This document shows positions 56,605 to 64,000 of a DNA stretch of 64,000 nucleotides, piece after piece; within the stretch, counting starts at the first letter, position 1, and every line of letters starts with the position of its first letter. A model generated the notes under the pieces. It was given only the letters and a program-made list of their open reading frames with translations, did no database searches and was not told the origin of the DNA. The translations under genes were made by a program, and so were the position numbers. This stretch comes from Kutzneria chonburiensis (lineage in GTDB: Bacteria > Actinomycetota > Actinomycetes > Mycobacteriales > Pseudonocardiaceae), in the NCBI RefSeq assembly GCF_028622115.1, contig NZ_CP097263.1, positions 6,138,001-6,202,000 of the forward strand, read 5' to 3'.

Positions 56605-57039
56605 TCAGTTGTTGTGCTGCGCGGCGGCCCGCTCCCGCAGGGCCTCGACCGCCGCCTGCCGCTCCGGCGTGAAGTTCTCGCCGAAGTCCTCGGCCTGGAA
56701 GACCCGCCGGATCTCGATGTTGGTCTGCACGCCCGGCGCCGGGTTCGGGCAGCGCTTGAACCGCTCGACGCACTCCTCCAGCGAGGAGACCTCGACCAGC
56801 CAGTAGCCGGCGATCAGCTCCTTGGACTCGGTGAACGGCCCGTCCACCACGGTCTTCTTGTCGCCGTCGAAGTAGATCCGGGCACCCTTGGAGCTGGCCT
56901 GCAGGCCGTCGGCGGCCAGCAGCACACCGGCGTCCACCAGCTCCTCGTTGAACTTGCCCATGGCCTCGAACTCCTCCGGGGTGGGCAGCACGCCGGCTTC
57001 GCTCGCCTCGCTGGCCTTGACGATCACCATGAAACGCAT
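56605..57039 (-). CDS. DGPF/YCII-domain protein partnered with ECF42 (first copy)
   Basis: DGPF proteins are small ferredoxin-like proteins that accompany ECF42 sigma factors and may be their targets or sensors. The name-giving motif is in VVDGPFTESKELIAGYWLVE (residues 64-83). The 144-aa protein has the alpha/beta pattern MRFMVIVKASEASEAG at its start and a charged C-terminal helix. GAGGAGA precedes the ATG. It is divergent from the RibD-like gene of the second module. Confidence 0.9.
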   Translation of the reverse strand: MRFMVIVKASEASEAGVLPTPEEFEAMGKFNEELVDAGVLLAADGLQASSKGARIYFDGDKKTVVDGPFTESKELIAGYWLVEVSSLEECVERFKRCPNPAPGVQTNIEIRRVFQAEDFGENFTPERQAAVEALRERAAAQHNN

Positions 57040-57167
57040 CGCGGTCTCCTCAGGTCGTTGGTGCCTTCTTACCTACGCGTCGAGCGGCCGTCAGCCCGAT
57101 CGACACCCGGCCCAAAACTTTTTCGGGGACGTTGTCGGATCGGGTCGGCGGCGTTCGTAGCACCACC

Positions 57168-57719
57168 ATGAAGCTGACGACGATGACCCAGATCGCCCTC
57201 GACGGCGTGGTGCAGGACAACGGCCGCTGGGCGCGGGGCGCGGGTGACGACTCGACCCGGGCGTTCATCAACGAGACCTACCAGCGGGCCGACGCCTTCC
57301 TGTTCGGTCGGCGCACGTACGAGTTGTTCACCGAGGCGTGGGGAACGTCCACCCACCCCGTCGGCCTGGCGCTGCGGCAGGCTCCCAAGTACGTCGCCTC
57401 GACCACGCTCACCGATGCGTCCTGGTCGGGCAGCACCGTCCTGCCCGACGTGGCCGCGATCGCCGACCTGAAGGCCAAGCCCGGCGGCGAGCTCCAGGTG
57501 CACGGCAGTGGCACGCTGATCCGGTCGCTGCTGGCGCACGGCCTGGTCGACGAGATGACGCTGATCGTCGTTCCGGTGATCGTCGGCCACGGCACGCGGC
57601 TGTTCCCGGAGAACGGCCCCGATCTGGCGCTCGACCTGGTCGAATCGCGGGTGGACAGCAAAGGCGTGACCATCCAGGTCTTGCGGCCGGCCGGACGCCC
57701 GAAGTACTTCGGCGCCTGA
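57168..57719 (+). CDS. Dihydrofolate-reductase-like (RibD C-terminal) protein
   Basis: The protein has the fold of the RibD reductase domain: MTQIALDGVVQDNGRW at the N-terminus, AFLFGRRTYELFTEAW, KYVASTTL, and the NADPH-binding GGELQVHGSGTLIRSLLAHG. Such proteins are often coded next to DGPF and ECF42 genes. 183 aa from the ATG at 57168. It starts the second, plus-strand module. The natural substrate is unknown. Confidence 0.88.
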   Translation: MKLTTMTQIALDGVVQDNGRWARGAGDDSTRAFINETYQRADAFLFGRRTYELFTEAWGTSTHPVGLALRQAPKYVASTTLTDASWSGSTVLPDVAAIADLKAKPGGELQVHGSGTLIRSLLAHGLVDEMTLIVVPVIVGHGTRLFPENGPDLALDLVESRVDSKGVTIQVLRPAGRPKYFGA

Positions 57720-57742
57720 AGCGCACAGGAGAGGATCTTCCG

Positions 57743-58072
57743 ATGCAGTATCTGCTTTCCGTGATCCACGACGGGCCCAGCCTGGCCGACGCCGAGGAGG
57801 ACGCCGCGATCGACGTGTTCAACGAGGCGCTCCGGACCGGCGGCTACTGGGTCTTCGCCGGCGGGCTGGGCATGCCCGACACCGCCACCGTCATCGACAA
57901 CCGGCAGGACGCCGGGCTGGTCACCGACGGGCCGTTTCTGGAGTCCAAGGAGTACCTCGCCGGCTTCTGGATCATCGAGGCGGCCGACCTCGATGTGGCG
58001 CTCAAGCTGGCCACCGCCGGCTCGAAGGCGTGCAACCGCAAGGTCGAGGTGCGACCGTTCCTGGTCCCGTGA
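57743..58072 (+). CDS. DGPF/YCII-domain protein (second copy)
   Basis: A 109-residue protein with LVTDGPFLESKEYLAGFWII, the DGPF motif. AGGAGAGGA precedes the ATG. It stands 23 bases behind the reductase gene and its stop overlaps the start of the second ECF42 gene (GTGA). Confidence 0.9.
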   Translation: MQYLLSVIHDGPSLADAEEDAAIDVFNEALRTGGYWVFAGGLGMPDTATVIDNRQDAGLVTDGPFLESKEYLAGFWIIEAADLDVALKLATAGSKACNRKVEVRPFLVP

Positions 58073-59286
58073 ACCCGGCGGACGCCGTCGCCCGGGCCCA
58101 CCGCGAGGAGTGGGCCCGGGTGGTCGCCACCCTGACCAAACGCTTCGGTGACCTCGACATCGCCGAGGAAGCCGCCGCCGAAGCGGTCGCGACCGCCGTC
58201 GAGCGGTGGCCGGCCGACGGCGTGCCGCCCAATCCCGGCGCCTGGCTGACCACCACCGCCACCCGCAAGGCCATCGACCGGATCCGGCGCGAGAACAAGC
58301 GTGACGACAAGTACAAGGAGGCTCTGGTGTTCGACAACGACCCGCCCGAGCCTCTCGGCGTCATCGACGACGACCGGCTCCGGCTGATCTTCACCTGCTG
58401 CCACCCGGCACTGGCGTTGGAATCCCGGCTGGCGTTGACGTTGCGCATGGTCGGCGGACTGACCATGCCCGAGATCGCCCGGGCCTTCCTGGTCGCCGAG
58501 AGCGCCATGGGGCAGCGGATCACCCGGGCCAAGGCCAAGATCAAGGCGGCCCGGATCCCGTATCGCGTGCCGGCCGCCGAGGACCTGCCGGCCCGGGTGG
58601 CCGGCGTGCTGACCGTGCTGTTCCTCGTGTTCAACGAGGGCTACCTGGCCACCGGCCCGGACAGCGATCCGCTCCGGCCCGACCTGACCGGCGAGGCGAT
58701 CCGGCTCACCCGGCTGATCCGCGCGCTACTGCCGGACGACGGCGAGGTGACCGGGCTGCTGGCGTTGATGCTGCTCACCGAGGCCCGCCGGCCGGCCCGG
58801 GTTTCCGGCGGCGAGCTGGTTTCCCTGGCCGAGCAGGACCGCGGGGCCTGGGACACGGCGCTGATCACCGAGGGGCATCGGCTGGTACGCGAGCGTCTCG
58901 CCGCTGGGGTGGTTCCGGGGCGGTACCAGATCCTGGCGGCGATCAACGCCGTGCACACGTCGGTCCGCGATTCGCGCGACACCGACTGGTCGCAGGTCCT
59001 TGCCCTGTACGACCAGCTCGTCCGTGTCGACACGTCCCCGGTGATCGCGTTGAACCGGGCCATCGCGCTGGCCGAGCTGGACGGGCCGACGGTGGCGCTG
59101 TCCGTGGTCGACCGTCTCGAGGCGCGGTTGGCCGGCTATCACGCCTTTCACGCCACGCGGGCGGATCTGTTGCGCCGACTGGGCCGTGGCCGGGAATCCC
59201 GGGCGGCCTATGACAAAGCCATTGAGCTGGCCGGAAATACCGCCGAGATCGCCAACCTGACCCGACGGCGTGATCAGTTGGGGTAG
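58069..59286 (+). CDS. ECF42-type sigma factor (second copy)
   Basis: This sigma factor is a diverged paralogue of the one at 55306-56559. Region 2 is DIAEEAAAEAVATAVERWPA with GAWLTTTATRKAIDRIRREN. Region 4 is ALTLRMVGGLTMPEIARAFL with VAESAMGQRITRAKAKIKAA. The C-terminal helical domain has LVFNEGYLATGPDSDPL and IALNRAIALAELDGP. 405 aa from the GTG at 58069; the frame is open to 58030. Its 3' end overlaps the convergent pip gene by 13 bases. Confidence 0.92.
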   Translation: MNPADAVARAHREEWARVVATLTKRFGDLDIAEEAAAEAVATAVERWPADGVPPNPGAWLTTTATRKAIDRIRRENKRDDKYKEALVFDNDPPEPLGVIDDDRLRLIFTCCHPALALESRLALTLRMVGGLTMPEIARAFLVAESAMGQRITRAKAKIKAARIPYRVPAAEDLPARVAGVLTVLFLVFNEGYLATGPDSDPLRPDLTGEAIRLTRLIRALLPDDGEVTGLLALMLLTEARRPARVSGGELVSLAEQDRGAWDTALITEGHRLVRERLAAGVVPGRYQILAAINAVHTSVRDSRDTDWSQVLALYDQLVRVDTSPVIALNRAIALAELDGPTVALSVVDRLEARLAGYHAFHATRADLLRRLGRGRESRAAYDKAIELAGNTAEIANLTRRRDQLG

Positions 59287-60227
59287 GCGAACCTGTCGGT
59301 GGCCGTGATCAGGGCGTGGCGCATGCCTTCCGACCGCACGCTGTGGCCCTCGTCCGGCACCATCACCAGCTCGGCGTGCGGCAATGCCTTGGCCAGCAGC
59401 CACGGTGAGCCGACCAGGTTGCCCAGGTCGAGCACTCCCTGCACGAGGACGGTGGGGATGTCCTTGAGCTTGCCGGCGTTGGCCAGCACCTCGTCGGGGT
59501 CGATGAAGTGGTCCTGGCTCCAGTAGTGGGTGACCAGCCGCGTGAAGGCGTACGCGAACTTCTCGTCCTCCTCGTACATGGCGCGGGCCGGGGCGTACGG
59601 GAGCATCGCGTCCTCCCAGTCGCACCAGGCGCGCATGGCGCGGTCGCGGACCGTCGGATCGGGGTCGTTGAGCAGTTTCGAGTAGCCGGCGGCAGCGTTG
59701 TCGCGCTCGTTCTCCGGCAGCAGGGACACGAATTTCTCGTACGCCTGCGGGAAAATGCCGCCGAGGCCACGGGTCAGCAGCTCGACGTCCTCGCGGCGGC
59801 CGGTGGCCAGGCCCATCTGCACGAGCTCGGTCACGCGGTCGGGGTGCCGCTCGGCGTAGACGAGGCTGAGCACGCAACCCCAGGAGCCGCCGAACAGCAT
59901 CCAGCGGTCGATGCCGAGGTGCTCGCGCAGCAGCTCCATGTCGGCGATCAGGTGGTCGGTGGTGTTGGCGCTCAGGTCGACGGCCGGGTCGGCCGCGTTG
60001 GGCAAGCTGCGGCCGCAGTTGCGCTGGTCGAACAGCACGATCCGGTAGCGCTCGGGGTCGAAGTAGCGGCGCGAGTTCGGGTTGCAGCCGCTGCCCGGGC
60101 CGCCGTGCACGGACAGCACCGGCTTGCCGTCCGGGTTTCCGCAGGTCTCCCAGTACATGAGGTTGCCGTCGCCGACATCGAGCAGGCCGTGGTCGTAGGG
60201 CTCGATGGCCGGGTAGCGGTCACGCAT
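59274..60227 (-). CDS. pip: Proline iminopeptidase
   Basis: S33-family aminopeptidase that removes N-terminal proline. The oxyanion motif is VHGGPGSGCNPN, followed by the DQR motif (LFDQRNCGRSLPNA). The nucleophile is in LFGGSWGCVLSLVYAERHP, the Asp is in VQGVLDLGNLVGSP and the His is in PDEGHSVRSEG. 317 aa, which is normal. The usual GRYD-xx-CP acid loop is changed to VLDLGNLVGSP but keeps the Asp. It is divergent from the MarR gene. Confidence 0.93.
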   Translation of the reverse strand: MRDRYPAIEPYDHGLLDVGDGNLMYWETCGNPDGKPVLSVHGGPGSGCNPNSRRYFDPERYRIVLFDQRNCGRSLPNAADPAVDLSANTTDHLIADMELLREHLGIDRWMLFGGSWGCVLSLVYAERHPDRVTELVQMGLATGRREDVELLTRGLGGIFPQAYEKFVSLLPENERDNAAAGYSKLLNDPDPTVRDRAMRAWCDWEDAMLPYAPARAMYEEDEKFAYAFTRLVTHYWSQDHFIDPDEVLANAGKLKDIPTVLVQGVLDLGNLVGSPWLLAKALPHAELVMVPDEGHSVRSEGMRHALITATDRFAYPN

Positions 60228-60251
60228 GGATCCCCCTTCATCGGATACAAC

Positions 60252-60279
60252 AGCACTGTTACATTAGCACTGTTATATT
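60252..60279. promoter_or_regulatory. Tandem 14-base repeat, probable MarR operator
   Basis: AGCACTGTTACATT at 60252-60265 is followed at once by AGCACTGTTATATT at 60266-60279 (13 of 14 bases equal). It occupies the 58-base gap between the divergent pip and marR genes, together with the likely promoters. AACAGCACTGTT within it is partly palindromic, as expected for a MarR site. Confidence 0.6.
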
Positions 60280-60285
60280 GCTTCC

Positions 60286-60741
60286 GTGACGGGACCGGGA
60301 CTGGGCACACGACTGCGCCACCTGATCGAGCTGTTGGACGGCGACGTGGCCGCGGTCGAGGAAGAGTTGGGGCTCACCGGTTTCCGGCCCCGCTACGCGC
60401 CGTTCCTGCGCACCCTGGCCGCGCTCGGGCCGAGCTCCATCCGCCGGCTGGCCGAGGTCGTCGAGGTCACCCACTCCGCCGCCAGCCAGACCGTCGCCGC
60501 CATGGAACGCCAAGGGCTGGTGTCGCTGTCGCCGGGAACCGATGCGCGCCAACGGATCGTCGACCTGACGCCGCACGCCCGCGCACTGTTGCCCAAGCTG
60601 GAGCAGGCATGGCAGGCCACCGAAGCCGCCGGCCGTGAACTGGACGCCGAGCTGCCGCACCCACTGTCCGAAGTGGTCATTGCTGCCCTGGAAGCGTTGC
60701 AGCGCAAGCCCCTCCGGGAGCGGATCCAGGACTACCTGTAG
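60286..60741 (+). CDS. MarR-family transcriptional regulator
   Basis: A 151-residue winged-helix regulator: SIRRLAEVVEVTHSAASQTV with AAMERQGLVSLSPGTDARQR is the recognition helix and wing. The GTG at 60286 begins directly behind the tandem repeat. It probably regulates itself and pip. Its end overlaps the convergent HxlR gene by 10 bases. Confidence 0.9.
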   Translation: MTGPGLGTRLRHLIELLDGDVAAVEEELGLTGFRPRYAPFLRTLAALGPSSIRRLAEVVEVTHSAASQTVAAMERQGLVSLSPGTDARQRIVDLTPHARALLPKLEQAWQATEAAGRELDAELPHPLSEVVIAALEALQRKPLRERIQDYL

Positions 60742-61103
60742 GACTTGCGGTTGGCGTTGATCTGCTCGCGGTTGGCCATCGCCCACTCGGCCAGCGCGAT
60801 CACCAGCGGCACCAACGTTTTCCCCAACTCCGTCACCTCGTACTCGACGCGGGGCGGCACCTCGGCATAGGCGGTGCGGGAGACCACGCCGTCCTCGACC
60901 AGATGCTTCAACGTCAGCGTGAGCATGCGCTGCGAGATGCCGGCGATCTTCTTCTCCAGCTCGCCGAACCGCAGCGGGCCGTCGCGCAGCGCGCCGACGA
61001 CCAGCAGGCTCCACTTGTCGCCGATGCGGTCCAGCACCTCGCGGACCGCACCACCGTCCTTGATCGGCGGCGGACAGTTGCCCTCGCCTGTGAGCTGCGT
61101 CAT
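60732..61103 (-). CDS. HxlR-family transcriptional regulator
   Basis: A winged-helix regulator of 123 aa: the family start GDKWSLLVVGALRDGPLRFG, ISQRMLTLTLKHLVEDGVVS, and the wing VPPRVEYEVTELGKTLVPLV. A Cys near the N-terminus (GEGNCPPP) stands where HxlR/YodB-type sensors carry their redox cysteine. The ATG at 61103 is preferred over the GTG at 61127. It is divergent from the DoxX gene, a frequent partner of such regulators. Confidence 0.9.
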   Translation of the reverse strand: MTQLTGEGNCPPPIKDGGAVREVLDRIGDKWSLLVVGALRDGPLRFGELEKKIAGISQRMLTLTLKHLVEDGVVSRTAYAEVPPRVEYEVTELGKTLVPLVIALAEWAMANREQINANRKSYR

Positions 61104-61209
61104 AGCCGACCCGCCTTTCCTGGACACTTACATCGCTGTGCCTTTTGTAGCGACGCCCGTACGGACAGACCATGAGGCTACGCACAAGAGGTAAGGATTG
61201 GGGAATCCC

Positions 61210-61578
61210 GTGAACATCGCCCTGTGGGTCGTGCAGGTTCTGCTGGCATTGGTCTACCTCGCGGCCGGCGGCATGAAGGTCGTGCGCCCGCGCGCCGACC
61301 TGGTGGCGTCCGGCCGGTTCGACTGGATGAAGGACACCTCCGACGCCGGCGTCAAGGCCGTCGGGGCGGTCGAGGTGCTCGGCGCGCTCGGCCTGATCCT
61401 GCCGCAGCTCACCGGAATCGCCCCGATCCTGACGCCGATCGCCGCGATTGGACTGGTCATCGTGCAGATCGGCGCGATCCGAGTCCACCTCACCCGGGGC
61501 GAGCGGCAACCGTTGCCGGCCAACGGAATTCTCCTGCTACTGGCCACTTTCGTGGCGGTCGGTCGTTTCCTCGGCTGA
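61210..61578 (+). CDS. DoxX-family membrane protein
   Basis: A four-helix DoxX-like protein of 122 residues. The first helix (ALWVVQVLLALVYLAAGGMK) ends in the DoxX GxxK pattern, then SGRFDWMKDTSD, the AVGAVEVLGALGLILPQLTG helix, and two more hydrophobic helices. The GTG at 61210 is the chosen start. It is divergent from the HxlR gene, which suggests control by it. The function in redox or quinone handling is inferred. Confidence 0.88.
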   Translation: MNIALWVVQVLLALVYLAAGGMKVVRPRADLVASGRFDWMKDTSDAGVKAVGAVEVLGALGLILPQLTGIAPILTPIAAIGLVIVQIGAIRVHLTRGERQPLPANGILLLLATFVAVGRFLG

Positions 61579-61592
61579 CCAGACCAATTAAC

Positions 61593-61622
61593 AAAAGGCC
61601 GCCGGCATGCCGGCGGCCTTTT
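61593..61622 (+). terminator. Intrinsic terminator of the DoxX gene
   Basis: AAAAGGCCGCCGGCA pairs with TGCCGGCGGCCTTTT (61593-61622) as a perfect palindrome, followed by one more T. It lies 15 bases past the stop. Confidence 0.9.
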
Positions 61623-61930
61623 TGTCGGTCACCGACACGTCAATATGTTTCACCCAATCGGTGGCATTTCCCGCCCTTGGGGAACTGATTGACAAGTTAC
61701 TCCGAACGCAGCATCATCTTGCGCATGATGCGCGGGGTCTATCTGACCATTCGCCGGCATGTCGACCTGCAGAGGCAGGCCAGCGACCTCTGTCTCGGCC
61801 GCTGAGGCCATCTCACATTCATCGGTGACCGACATGTTCGGGAGCCGGTGAAAGCGCTTGCCCGAACATCGAAATCGGTGTCCGGTCGGTCAGTCGCGCG
61901 CATTTTCTACTTTGCGAATCGGGAGCACAC
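61623..61930. other. Intergenic region with an inverted repeat, leader of the SBP56-like gene
   Basis: No gene is seen in these 308 bases. ATGTTCGGG at 61834-61842 is inverted as CCCGAACAT at 61861-61869, which may be an operator about 60 bases before the ATG at 61931. A smaller GCATCAT/ATGATGC repeat lies near 61710-61730. The local base composition is less GC-rich than the flanks, which suits a promoter. Confidence 0.45.
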
Positions 61931-63757
61931 ATGTCTGTAAATCCGCCTGGCCGGCGCAGGGCCGGGATGGTGGGCGCGGCCGTGCTGGTCGCGGCCGGCG
62001 CCACCTTCTTCCCGGCCGCCGGCACGTCCGCGTACGCGGACGTGCAGGTCAGCACCGAGCACGTGACCGGCTCGGACGGCAAGGACTACTCCGTCACCAA
62101 CCACCTGGTGCCGCAGTACGCCGCGAAGTCCACCAGCCGCAAGGAATGGCTGCTGGTCTGGGCCGGCGACGAGAACATCGCCGACACGATCGTGCCGGAC
62201 ATCAAGAACCTGCCGGGCACGCTCGGCGGCGGGCTGACCAAGGTGCGCAATGCCTTGCCAGGCCCGGACTTCCTCGCCGTCATCGACGCCACCAAGGGCT
62301 CGCCGGACTACGGCAAGGTGGTCAACACCGCCACCGTCGGCCCGCTGGTGGAGAACGAGCCGCACCACATGCAGTACGTGTGGCACAAGGGCGACACCAT
62401 CTACGCCGGCGCGCTGTTCGCCGCGGCCACCTACGCGTTCGACGTGTCGTCGTTGCCGCAGCTCAAGCTCAAGGGCATCAGCCTGCCCAGCCAGACCCTC
62501 GGCGGCTCCGTGCCCGACGCGTACTGGACGCTCAAGGACGGCACCGCGTACGGCACCTACATGGGCGGCCCGGTCGTGCCCGGCCCGTACGTGTACGGCG
62601 ACGGCTCTTCGGTGATCGGCAACGGTTTCGCCGGCAGCCCGGGCGAGGTCATCCACTTCGACCAGAACGCCAAGGTGCTGTCCCAGTCCCCGGCGGCGAC
62701 CCCGCAGGGCGACGATTCGAAGCTGTGCGACAACCTGCCGCAGCTGGGCAGCGCCACCTGCGCCAACCCGCACGGCATCCAGGCCCGTGAGGACCTGAAC
62801 ACGCTGATCACCAGCGACTACGCCGAGCCGCGCAACATCATCCTGGACCCGGTCAAGCAGCCGTCGCCGTACCTGCGCCGGCCGACCATCCGGACCTGGG
62901 ACATCTCCGACCGCAACAACCCGAGGCTGCGTGCGGTCAGCTATCTGCCGGACGGTCCGCGGGCCAACCCGGCCGACCCGCTGCACGCGGAAAGCCGTGC
63001 GGTCATGGAGAACACCGTGACCAACCAGCCCGGGCACAAGGGCGCGTTCGCCCAGACCATGCAGGGCGGGGCGATCTTCTACACGCCGGACATCACCGCG
63101 GCGGAGCCGCACTGGCGTGAGGTGTTCGACGACGGGACGGCCACGAAGGCGTTCAATCCCAACGCCACCGAGGCCAACGGCGGCGGCACCAACGGCGGCT
63201 GGGTGCAGGTCAGCCCGGACGACCACTACCTGTACCACGCGGTGATCGGCCGGCCCAAGGGCGTGCTGTCGGCCGACGACCCGGGCACCATCGGCGGCGT
63301 GTACACATTGGACATTCGCAAGCTGCTGTCCAGTGGCTCCTCGTACACCTGCAACATCGACACGATTGCCAAGGCACAGAACGGCGGCGGCGCGGACTGC
63401 CCGACGCTGGTCGGTGCGGCGGCGATCAACCCGAGCACGCCGGGGCAGGGTCCGCACTGGGGGACCTACGACAACTTCACCATCGGCTCGGACGGCTACT
63501 ACCACGAGACCGACAACCCGGCCCGGGTCGCGGTGTCGGACTACTTCGTGGCGCGGTCCGGCATCGACGGCGACCACAAGGTCAACATGGTGAACATCGG
63601 CCCGGACGGCAAGCTGACCGTCGACACCGCGTTCCGTGACGAGTACACGGGGCAGGTCGGCATCAACTTCAACCGGAAGTCCTGGCCGCACGGCGACTTC
63701 GGCAACGCGAAGCCGCACTCGGAACTGTTCGTCGTCGCTGACGCGGACGTGAAGTAA
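61931..63757 (+). CDS. Secreted beta-propeller protein resembling SBP56/methanethiol oxidase
   Basis: A 608-residue exported protein. A signal peptide (AGMVGAAVLVAAGATFFPAA, then SAYAD) is followed by a repeated-strand domain. DFLAVIDATKGSPDYGKVVN, ENEPHHMQYVWHKGDTIYAG and ITSDYAEPRNIILDP recall the SBP56 (selenium-binding protein/methanethiol oxidase) family, in which His pairs bind copper. The usual cytosolic family has a CSSC motif that I do not see here. The likeness is therefore partial and the activity is inference. It is followed by a hairpin and by a membrane protein gene in the same direction. Confidence 0.65.
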   Translation: MSVNPPGRRRAGMVGAAVLVAAGATFFPAAGTSAYADVQVSTEHVTGSDGKDYSVTNHLVPQYAAKSTSRKEWLLVWAGDENIADTIVPDIKNLPGTLGGGLTKVRNALPGPDFLAVIDATKGSPDYGKVVNTATVGPLVENEPHHMQYVWHKGDTIYAGALFAAATYAFDVSSLPQLKLKGISLPSQTLGGSVPDAYWTLKDGTAYGTYMGGPVVPGPYVYGDGSSVIGNGFAGSPGEVIHFDQNAKVLSQSPAATPQGDDSKLCDNLPQLGSATCANPHGIQAREDLNTLITSDYAEPRNIILDPVKQPSPYLRRPTIRTWDISDRNNPRLRAVSYLPDGPRANPADPLHAESRAVMENTVTNQPGHKGAFAQTMQGGAIFYTPDITAAEPHWREVFDDGTATKAFNPNATEANGGGTNGGWVQVSPDDHYLYHAVIGRPKGVLSADDPGTIGGVYTLDIRKLLSSGSSYTCNIDTIAKAQNGGGADCPTLVGAAAINPSTPGQGPHWGTYDNFTIGSDGYYHETDNPARVAVSDYFVARSGIDGDHKVNMVNIGPDGKLTVDTAFRDEYTGQVGINFNRKSWPHGDFGNAKPHSELFVVADADVK

Positions 63758-63761
63758 CGGC

Positions 63762-63800
63762 GAGCGGGTGGCGCCGCCCCGACCGCGGCGCCACCCGCTC
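63762..63800 (+). terminator. Hairpin after the SBP56-like gene
   Basis: GAGCGGGTGGCGCCG (63762-63776) pairs perfectly with CGGCGCCACCCGCTC (63786-63800). It begins four bases past the stop and precedes the next gene by about 26 bases, so it is a terminator or attenuating hairpin. Confidence 0.8.
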
Positions 63801-63826
63801 CTAGGCGAAGCGGGATTGCCTTGAAC

Positions 63827-64000
63827 ATGACCGACATGGGCATGGACACCTCCGTCACCGGAGTGCCCCCTGCCGTGCTGCTGCTCAGGATCGTGCTGCT
63901 GTTGGCGACGGCCACGGTCGCCGGTATCGGCCTGCTGCGTCCGACCGTGGTCTCGGTGCGCCGCAACACCTTCGTCATCGCGTGGGTCGCCGCCGCCGTT
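63827..64000 (+). CDS. N-terminus of a membrane protein, cut by the window edge
   Basis: From the ATG at 63827 the frame reads MTDMGMDTSVTGVPPAVLLL and continues with a hydrophobic helix (RIVLLLATATVAGIGLL), a short basic loop and the start of another helix. Only 58 codons are visible. The Met-rich start may bind copper, in line with its neighbour, but the family cannot be named from this part. Confidence 0.6.
   Translation, partial: MTDMGMDTSVTGVPPAVLLLRIVLLLATATVAGIGLLRPTVVSVRRNTFVIAWVAAAV

Noticed and set aside
1-64000. CRISPR arrays, rRNA genes, insertion sequences
   Set aside because: No regularly spaced direct repeats, no rRNA text and no transposase frames were seen.

Overview
The window is high-GC actinobacterial DNA. 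Frequent GTG starts, four-base stop/start overlaps, an SsgA-family regulator, a Rho factor with a long Arg/Asp/Gly-rich insert, and many Sec-exported multidomain proteins suggest a mycelial actinomycete, most likely of the Pseudonocardiaceae. The genus cannot be fixed from the sequence alone.

Region 1 (1-13.6 kb) is a housekeeping block on the minus strand: argS-lysA-hom-thrC-thrB-rho-rpmE-prfA, for arginyl-tRNA synthesis, lysine and threonine synthesis, and transcription and translation termination. Two insertions interrupt it. A histidine kinase/response regulator pair lies between rpmE and prfA, and two plus-strand genes (a small membrane protein and a secreted peptidoglycan-amidase-like protein) lie between rho and rpmE.

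Region 2 (13.7-21.1 kb) holds a DUF3105/DUF305 pair, a ROK-family regulator, an APC permease, an SsgA-like protein, a CDF metal exporter, an alpha/beta hydrolase and tRNA-Arg(CCG).

Region 3 (21.1-35.05 kb) is a defence island beginning directly behind tRNA-Arg. It holds a decayed Rhs/polymorphic-toxin N-terminus, then a lower-GC two-gene unit coding a DUF262 protein and a RelA/SpoT-fold protein. A PaeR7I/XhoI-like restriction-modification pair follows, and then a four-gene type II Wadjet cluster (jetD-jetA-jetB-jetC) in which jetC carries a one-base frameshift. The DUF262/RelA-SpoT-fold pair is the best candidate for an undescribed system.

Region 4 (35.2-43.4 kb) is secretory: an M14 carboxypeptidase, a trypsin-fold/ricin-B-lectin protein whose catalytic His and Ser positions are replaced, and an 1161-residue ALF-repeat protein with a C-terminal toxin domain of the Ntox44 type.

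Region 5 (43.4-64 kb) is accessory metabolism and regulation. It holds a TetR/hydrolase unit with a visible operator, an AraC/dehydrogenase unit, an MBL-fold hydrolase, a phytoene-dehydrogenase-like oxidoreductase, a frameshifted sedolisin protease and a SigG-like sigma factor. Two back-to-back ECF42/DGPF modules follow, then proline iminopeptidase/MarR, HxlR/DoxX, a secreted SBP56-like beta-propeller protein and the start of a membrane protein.

Three reading frames (jetC, the trypsin-lectin gene and the sedolisin gene) are each broken by what looks like loss of one base in a G/C-rich run. Either all three are real mutations or the assembly has homopolymer errors.
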